Positions 57,726 to 64,000 of a stretch of DNA of 64,000 nt are shown here, piece after piece. The first letter of the stretch is position 1, and each line of letters begins with the position of its first letter. Both the position numbers and the translations under genes were made by a program. This DNA is from Litoditis marina (Eukaryota > Nematoda > Chromadorea > Rhabditida > Rhabditidae). Below the pieces are notes generated by a model. That model saw only the letters and a program-made list of their open reading frames with translations. It was not told the DNA's origin and did not search any database. The stretch is from the NCBI GenBank assembly GCA_964036275.1, contig OZ038433.1:31541836-31605835 (forward strand). The letters are read 5' to 3'.

Positions 57726-60704
57726 TTAACCAGCTATGAAAAGAATGCAACACACCGTTCCCAGCAGGTTCATGGGTTCTATCACAAACATGTAGTACGG
57801 AATACGGTAACTGGAAAATGGCGCTCACTTGGCAGGAGTAAAAATATTAATAGGAATAGTAATAATGAAAAGAATAAGTAAATCTTACGAGGTTTTCTGA
57901 TAAGTGAGCCACATCAGCAGGAAGGCCACAACATTGGGAATAATCATGAAACACATGGCGATCGAGTAGTAGATGAACAGATATTTCATAAGACTTTTTT
58001 GCATCGACTCTTCGGACAGAGAATCGCGCGCAGCGCGAAGCGCTGTGCGAGATTTGTCTTTGGTCCGGCTAATGCGCGCTTTCATTTTTTTAGTTCACTC
58101 TCAAAAAGGTCCAATTTTGCAAATCAAAACTTTTTATGATTTGCTGATTGTCTATGGCACATTTACAAGCTATGTTCGAAATTTGAACGAAATTGATTGA
58201 GTTTGAGCCGAGTTATGACGTTATGCGCTTCATGCAGACCGCCAACTTCCGTCGTGTGTCTGTGTGTGTGTGTGTGTTGGTGCGCACTCCTGGGATATTT
58301 TTATGTGTGAACCGATTTGACTGAAAATTTGGGACACGATAGATACCCCACTCAAACTTTGGGGGCGCAAACGTTTTTTCGAAAAAATTATTTTTCATCA
58401 AGTTATAGGTCTTTGAAAATGTCTCTGCGTCTCTTCATTTCGTGCACTCTCTCGCCCTCTCTGTCGGGGTAAATCAAATTGCGTTATAACTCAGCTCAGT
58501 CCTAACAAATTCAAGTAAAATTTGAAGTATGATAACACGACATGAACTGACATCGATTTAGATGTGAGTCTTCTACTGATGACGTCATCGAGGATTCTGG
58601 AGCTCGGATGACGTCATTTTTGAAAAGTGCAAAGCTGACGTCACATATATTTTCAAATGATGGTAATATCTTAGAAAGGGTCAATTACCGGTGAAACTCA
58701 ATCAAAGAGTAACGTATTCCGGGATTCTGGAGACCAGATGACGTCATTTTTGAAAAGTGCAAAGTTGACGTCACATATATTTTCAAATGCTGAAAATATC
58801 TTAAAAATGGTATATTAACGATAAAACTTTATCTAAATATGACTTATTCTGGAATTCAGAAGGCGAGATGACGTCAACTTTTAAAAAAATTGACGTGAAA
58901 TATGTTTTCGAATACTGAAAGTTTCTTAAAAATGGTCAATTCACGTATAAACTTCATTCAAATATGACGTATTCTGGGACTCTGAAGGACAGATAAAGTA
59001 AGTTTTCAGAACTGCAATGTTGAGGTCATATTTTTTTCGAATGATGGTAATACTTGACAAGTGGTTCATTAAGAAAACAATTTTATCTGCACCGTACAGA
59101 TCAAACCACATACCTACGGCATGTGTACAAAAAAAGAAAAATTCATGAAAAAGTGGGGGCCCAACGAATGTGAGATTTGTCTTCTGCTGTGCGCCCCTTA
59201 GACAACTACTCTCAAATGGAGCAGTTACTGCTACAAAAACCGGAAAATACTTATATACTGAAGTATAACTGTTCATTACAAACATACAAAAGTCGTAAAA
59301 TATTTTCTCAAATCTGTAAACTAGAATCTACAAATCACAGATGTTAACTCAACGTACTCAATTATAGAGTTCCTGGTTTTGTGCACAATGGTTGGCATTT
59401 TTTGTCATTACTTCAATTCTAGGTGCTATAACGTTTGTCCTTTTATTCAACAGTTGTTCGCTCTTTCGCAGCTGTGACTTGTAGATTCTAGTTTACAGGT
59501 TTGAGAAAATATTTTACGACTTTTGTATGTTTGTAATGAACAGTTATACTTCAGTATATAAGTATTTTCCGGTTTTTGTAGCAGTAACTGCTCCATTTGA
59601 GAGTAGTTGTCTAAGGGGCGCACAGCAGAAGACAAATCTCACATTCGTTGGGCCCCCACTTTTACATGAATTGGTGTTGTGTTTAATACGACGAATAAAA
59701 ATAGCATTTGTAACAATGAATACTACAATTAGTGTAACTATGGTGCCTACGAAAGGCACAGATTTGAGTCCGGTGCTGAATCCGTTGACTATCACTGAAA
59801 TAAAGAGGTTTTAGAGTACGATTGTTAACACATACACACACTTTCATTTCTATTGTTTTGTTCCTTATATATCTTTCACCTTTCTTCAACTCAGAGTTGA
59901 CTGGGGAGGGCATCTACTGATGAGGTCTTTTCCACTCTCTGTCCGTCTGCGTATCATCGACCTACGCACTCCCTTACCTACAAAATAGGCAAAAACCGCT
60001 CTCGCCAGCACGCTCAACGTTTTTGGTCGCTTGATGTGGGCTTCAAATCGTGAATTTCACTAGGAGTAGTTGGAGAATAACGTTTAACGTGACAACCTGA
60101 CTTGACGCCCCAGGTGGTAATTTCACAGGCAGCTGCGCTAGTAGAGTACATAACCGCCAAACATTGGCATCGAAGACATGTGTGCGTACACAGCGGAAAG
60201 TGAGATACACAGTACCCTGTTCGTCTGTTCGTCGACGACGACTACATACCTTTATGTCTCTTCTCGAAGATATATCTCAGTTGCGGACAGTCTATGGGTC
60301 GAACAGATTGCTCCATTTCAATAAGACTGTAAACAACTAGTCCGATGAGAACTGAGACAACAAAGTAGACGATAAATAACAGCAAATTCATGTTTCCCGC
60401 CTTAGTCCACCGTTGTGAGCGGGTATCTCGCCAAATGGCGAAGTAATGACCGAAAGTGCACGTCATATTGGCGAATATAAGAATACACAGGATCCAGTAC
60501 ACGTAGATCGAAGCGACTACGGTAGTTAGGTTAAAAGAGTTGAGGGGACCAAGAAAGAAAATAATTGAGTATGGCAGACCAAGAAACGGTTGCATGAAAC
60601 CGCAGAAAATGTTCCACAGAGAACTCAATAACATTGTGTGAATCACAATAACTACGGTAGCTCCGTAGGTTGCGCACGGCATCGGTAGACCACGTAGCAG
60701 GAGC
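57726..60704 (-). CDS. 7TM chemoreceptor, Srh-like, split by a foldback element
   Basis: Exons seen: 60250-60704, 59666-59794, 57889-58042 and 57726-57810; phases agree (1, 1, 2). The first encodes TM2-TM4 (FMQPFLGLPYSIIFFLGPLN, then LCILIFANMTCTFGHYFAIW). The second encodes TM5 (VPFVGTIVTLIVVFIVTNAI) and FIRRIKHNTNS. The third encodes TM6 (LMKYLFIYYSIAMCF). The last encodes TM7 (FVIEPMNLLGTVCCILFIAG) and a stop with almost no tail. The exon carrying TM1 and the start is not secured; a candidate lies at ~62448-62553. Removing 58,022-59,669 with one AAT restores one continuous frame, NTNS joined to LSEESMQK. With the element present, a donor at 59,665 and acceptor at 58,043 also keep frame, adding about seven residues. 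Srh is inferred from the LP..ii.f.GpL segment. Confidence 0.72.
58022..59669. mobile_element. Foldback element, copy B, inside a receptor exon
   Basis: The same order as copy A: CGCGCGCAGCGCGAAGCGC head, a short TG tract, CRE-bearing tandem units (58,575-59,020) and two inverted arms of about 200 bp (59,143-59,342 and 59,470-59,669) around a loop of about 120 bp. Host sequence on both sides reads AAT at the junction. It has fewer tandem units and a much shorter TG tract than copy A. It has no transposase. Confidence 0.82.
60110..60248 (-). mobile_element. Partial SINE abutting a receptor splice donor
   Basis: The minus strand begins TGTAGTCGTCGTCGACGAAC and continues through the CACTTTCCGCTGTGTACGCA segment to the A-box region, then loses the B-box half. 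The donor GTATGT of the receptor exon ending at 60250 is fused to the SINE head. Confidence 0.65.
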
Positions 60705-60834
60705 CTGTGAAGAACAGTAGAAATTTTTCGTCATTCGTACTGAGAGTTCTACGGTACATCTTCAATTTTTCCAAATATCATTCTCTTATATGCATTGTAA
60801 TAGGAAAGCAGGAACGAATTCGATTTCGAAGTGT

Positions 60835-61432
60835 GGGGGGCTAAAGTATCATGGTGGCCAAAACTAGTATTTTCGGACCAAACTTTCGGGAATGGGGTAA
60901 TCGATCATGGGGATTACGAATATCGATACGGGGTTAAAAGTGGTGGGAGCTAACGTATAAATCAAAACCTCCAGAGAAGGGGTAGTTGACGATAGGGAAC
61001 TCGAATATCGCCATGACGTTAAAGGTGACCGGACTCAAAAAATATTTTTCCGAATTCAGTTTTTCCCTATCTTCGTCTTCTTCTCTTTCATATAATATGC
61101 GCAGCGCAGTACCATTAGCGCCCAGTGCTCGACGACCACAACACGAGGCCCCAGCTTACCAGAAAAATGAATTTGAAAAAAATATTTTTTGGAGCCGGTC
61201 ACCTTTAACGTCATGTGGATATTCGAGTTCCCTATCGTTAAATTCCCCTTCTCTGGAATTTTGACCCAATATAAACGAATTTGGAAGATTATTATTTTAG
61301 CTTCACACCACCTTTAACCCCGTATCGATATTCGTAATCCCCATGATCGATTACCCCATTCCCGAAAGTTTGGTCCGAAAATACTAGTTTTGGCCACCAT
61401 GATACTTTAGCCCCCCACCACCTTTAACATTA
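60835..61432. mobile_element. Foldback element of about 600 bp, family F2
   Basis: GGGGGGCTAAAGTATCATGG at the left is mirrored by CCATGATACTTTAGCCCCCC at the right. Pairing continues inward over most of 200 bp per arm (ATTACGAATATCGATACGGG; GATAGGGAACTCGAATATC) to an unpaired centre near 61,080-61,160. No ORF. Upstream of the Srh-like receptor. Confidence 0.82.
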
Positions 61433-61474
61433 TGTCCATGTTTGAAATCAATTTTTTTTTTGGAACATTTGCTT

Positions 61475-61995
61475 TAGCTGAATAGATTTTAGCTGAAAGT
61501 CCAAGCTAAATGAGTTTTAGCTGAATAAGTTTTAGCTGAAAAGTCCAAGCTGAATAAGTTTTAGCTGAAAAGTCCAAGCTGAATCAGTCTTAGCTGAAAA
61601 GTCCAAGCTGAATAAGTTTTAGCTGAAAAGTCCAAGCTGAATCAGTTTTAGCTGAAAAGTCCAAGCTGAATCAGTTTTAGCTGAAAAGTCCAAGCTGAAT
61701 AAGTTTTAGCTGAAAAGTCCAAGCTGAATAAGTTTTAGCTGAAAAGTCCAAGCTGAATCAGTCTTAGCTGAAAAGTCCAAGCTGAATCAGTTTTAGCTGA
61801 AAAGTCCAAGCTGAATCAGTTTTAGCTGAAAAGTCCAAGCTGAATCAGTTTTAGCTGAAAAGTCCAAGCTTAAAACGGTACTAGCGCAATGGTCCAAGCT
61901 GAATCAGTTTTAGCTGAAAAGTCCGAGCTTAAAACGTGTTAGCTGAAAAGTCCCCTATTTACCTCGCAAGCTGAATAATTTTTAGCTGAATCGTC
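61475..61995. repeat. 29-bp minisatellite, about 16 units
   Basis: Head-to-tail copies of TTAGCTGAAAAGTCCAAGCT plus GAATCAGTT or GAATAAGTT. Variants alternate AATAAG/AATCAG and a few TCTTAG. The array decays at the right end. Not a CRISPR: there are no unique spacers and the genome is eukaryotic. Confidence 0.92.
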
Positions 61996-62002
61996 GCCCA
62001 CT

Positions 62003-62280
62003 CCTGGGTTGGGATGCTAACCCGAGCTCGATTCGGCTATTTCCCGGCCAATTCAGAGTACGTATGCTAGAAAGTCCCGACTCCTTCATCTGATCCTGCG
62101 TTCACGCGTCTCCCCAAACATACGCTACTTCTCTGCTCCTACATCCCGCCGGGAAGTAAGAGACGAGAAACAGTGAGGCAGAGCGAGAGACGCAGGGTGG
62201 GATAAAGGTGCCGGGACCTTCTAGCATACGTACTCAGGTAGGGATAGCCTCCCAACCCGGCCCGGGACGTTTCATGCATT
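62003..62280. mobile_element. MITE M1 (62055-62242) nested in an older repeat
   Basis: The M1 copy has ACGTATGCTAGAAAGTCCCG at its left and TTCTAGCATACGTACTC at its right, with GCGTCTCCCC / GAGAGACGCAGGG inside. Its flanks (GGCTATTTCCCGGCCAA and CCTCCCAACCCGGCCCGGGA) are continuous in the copy at 695-795, which shows the order of insertion. Confidence 0.72.
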
Positions 62281-62447
62281 CGGCCACTTGTGTTGGGGTA
62301 TACACGAACTATTCATTGAGATTGGTGATTCAATGTTGCGCACATCGGAAATCGGTCCTGATCGACGTAGATAAGTTTTTGAGGAGAACGCACTTCGGGC
62401 TGACAGTTAAACACTGCATCGCACAGTCAATAGATTTTGATGGACAC

Positions 62448-62553
62448 ATAGATTGGTGGGGAAAGATACAGAATATAGAGATTTTCTAGCGCGAGCTTGT
62501 AGGGTGTGCTTGTAGTTGTATCCCAATGAGACCAATTAACAGCGATACTTGGG
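62448..62553 (-). CDS. Candidate TM1 exon of the Srh-like receptor (uncertain)
   Basis: The minus strand reads TTTSTPYKLALENLYILYLS, then PPIYVSIKIY and a stop. The polar start, helix and SPPIYV resemble the N-terminus and TM1 of Srh-type receptors, where a Pro-rich TM1 is usual. I cannot find a donor giving the phase required by the exon starting at 60704. A repeat-filled gap of 1.7 kb separates them. Confidence 0.25.
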
Positions 62554-62561
62554 TCACTTCC

Positions 62562-62760
62562 TCTATAGTGAGTGCCAAACTTATGAATGTCTGCCTCTCG
62601 ATGAAATAGAACCTGCGAGCAAAATATTCGTAGCAAAGCGCTAACTACTGCGCTATTAGAGCACATAATCGGTAGGCCTTAGAGTCGAAGGCTTGTGTGC
62701 GTACACAGCGGAAAGTGAGGTATACAGTACCCTTTCGCCTTTCCGTTGGCGACGACTACA
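62562..62760 (-). mobile_element. tRNA-derived SINE, minus strand
   Basis: Full length, with CTATAG at one end and TGTAGTCGTCGCCAACGG at the other. A-box and B-box are recognisable, the B-box with changes (GCAGGTTCTATTTCATCGAG). An older copy than those at 51-56 kb. Confidence 0.8.
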
Positions 62761-63414
62761 GGCGTGAGTTCAAAAGTTGAATACAAAAATAAAGTTCAAG
62801 TTATACTGACTGTAAGTATAGTTTAGTCTTAAAGTAGTTTATAGTAAGAATTATGGAGAGCACCCAGTGGAAAAATAATCTTTGTAGTTTCATCTCGACG
62901 CACGTCATAGTTCACGAATAAGGACAGAAAAAAAATGCAATAAAGTTACTAACACAGCGGGATAGACAGTACGCACCGTATTGGCTTGCTTTGAAAACAA
63001 CAAACTCCATAGCTGTGGTCGAATTCCTACATATATATGTTTTTTCAAAGAAGACACCTGCTCTAGAACTGCTTTTTTGGATTCCGGACTTAATCGACTG
63101 CCGCTAAATGGACTTTATTTATTCTATTTAGATATTATCTTGTAAGAAAGTGATGTGAGGTTTTACACACCATTTCTCCACAATAACACCTATGAACTAA
63201 CCTGATGTGAGTTGACTATACGCAACAGGAAAACAACTATAAACTCTGAGCTCATAGCAATTCTCCCAGCCTGCAGAAGTTCATGTGATTTTTCCAATAC
63301 ATCTCATGCATATCATAAACTACGAACTTCCCATATTGTAAAATAGCAATAAAGATTTTCATGAGAAGTTAATGAGGTTATTTCATGAAAGGCTCTGAGT
63401 CAGGTGGCTGCCAG
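62761..63414. other. Stretch with one isolated exon-like segment
   Basis: On the minus strand near 63,193-63,262, a CAG acceptor precedes an open segment encoding MSSEFIVVFLLRIVNSHQ and ending at a GTTAGT donor. It could be a first exon of an unseen gene or of the chemoreceptor, but phases to the next known exon cannot be shown. Nothing else is recognised. Confidence 0.25.
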
Positions 63415-64000
63415 CTAGGGTTGTTAATCGAGTTCAAAATTTCGAGTTTTCGAGTTTAGGGAAATTTCGAGATTTTGAGTTTTCGAGTTTTCGAGTTTGG
63501 CGAAAAATCGAGTTTTCGAGTTTCGGAAAATTTCGAGTTTTCGAGTTTTCGAGTGTTCGAGTTTTGGGAAATTTCGAGTTTTCGAGTTTTGGGAAATTTC
63601 GAGTTTTCGAGTTTTGGGAAATTTCGAGTTTCCGAGTTTCGAGTTCGACTCGACTCGAAAATTTTCGAGTTTTTTCGAGTCGAGTCGAGTTTTGAGTGTT
63701 TTCGGACCCCAAAAGATACATTTTTTCGATTCCGAAATTTTGATTTTCGAGTTTTCGCGTTCAAAATTTCGAATTTTCGAGTTTTCGAGTTTTCGAGTTT
63801 GGCGAAAAATCGAGTTTTCGAGTTTTGGAAAATTTCGAGTTTTCGAGTTTTCGAGTTGTCGAGTTTTGGAAAATTTCGAGTTTTCGAGTTTTCGAGTTTT
63901 AGAGTTTTGAGAAATGTCGAGTTTTCGAGTTTTGGAAAATTTCGAGTTTTCGAGTTTTCGAGTTGTCGAGTTTTGGAAAATTTCGAGTTTTCGAGTTTTC
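63415..64000. repeat. CTCGAAA satellite, larger copy, runs off the right edge
   Basis: It begins CTAGGGTTGTTAATCGAGTT and continues as TTTCGAGTTTTCGAG words, with a higher-order unit of about 21-29 bp including GGGAAATTTCGAG. It is inverted relative to the 17.56 kb copy, with which it shares the terminal sequence. ORFs reading Ser-Arg-Val-Phe-Glu or Lys-Leu-Glu-Asn repeats are artefacts. Confidence 0.88.

Noticed and set aside
58941..59814. ORFs starting MFVMNSYTSVYKYFPVFVA on both strands
   Set aside because: The same ORF appears from each arm of the inverted repeat; nothing suggests translation.
57726..60704. Calling the Srh-like receptor a pseudogene because of the insertion
   Set aside because: All flanking exons keep their frame and the element carries phase-compatible splice sites, so loss of function is not shown.
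61475..61995. CRISPR-like array of 29-bp repeats
   Set aside because: Units are head to tail without distinct spacers, and the genome is a spliced eukaryote. It is a minisatellite.
63434..63910. Lys-Leu-Glu-Asn and Phe-Glu-Phe repeat ORFs
   Set aside because: Open frames of the CTCGAAA satellite, which lacks stops in several frames by composition.

Overview
The window looks like nuclear DNA from a rhabditid-type nematode. Several multi-exon genes have GT..AG introns with nematode-like TTTCAG acceptors. The gene content is also nematode: an ortholog of the eggshell protein CBD-1, a secreted ShKT-domain protein, and three chemoreceptor genes of nematode-expanded classes. Introns are long and packed with repeats, so this is a larger, more transposon-rich genome than that of C. 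elegans. All gene models were spliced by eye. Intron phases agree across nearly every junction, which is the main support for them.

Layout: 1-1493 (-) is the 5' part of a 7TM chemoreceptor that runs off the left edge. 1.5-6.9 kb is repeats, including a 2.2 kb foldback element with a 475-bp TG tract. 6.9-11.1 kb (+) encodes a secreted protein with four ShKT domains. 11.9-14.3 kb (-) is a complete Srt-like chemoreceptor. 16.3-19.9 kb (+) is a 152-residue four-TM protein. 23.0-30.6 kb (+) is a 13-exon SLC23/NAT transporter. 31.7-37.8 kb (-) is a LARP7-like RNA-binding protein. A tiny secreted-peptide ORF lies divergently beside it at 37.9 kb. 39.2-50.1 kb (+) is a 24-exon cbd-1 ortholog of 1462 residues with 12 chitin-binding domains. 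50.9-57.5 kb is repeat-dominated. 57.7-60.7 kb (-) is an Srh-like chemoreceptor with a second foldback element inside a coding exon. 60.8-64 kb is palindromes, a minisatellite, MITEs and a CTCGAAA satellite.

The genes do not form one pathway. cbd-1 acts at the egg surface, the chemoreceptors would act in sensory neurons, LARP7 in nuclear RNA metabolism, and the SLC23 protein in nutrient uptake.

The most interesting signals are these. (1) The foldback insertion in the receptor exon appears to supply its own splice donor and acceptor in matching phase, which would make it a newly born intron. (2) About 3 kb of noncoding DNA carries recurring hairpins with a constant TAAT loop and stems that change by paired substitutions, alternating with tRNA T-arm-like hairpins. 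(3) A tRNA-derived SINE family is present in at least eight copies. (4) CBD-1 has a furin-type RRKR site at its midpoint. (5) The transporter has an altered NAT signature. (6) The LARP7 model lacks the C-terminal xRRM.
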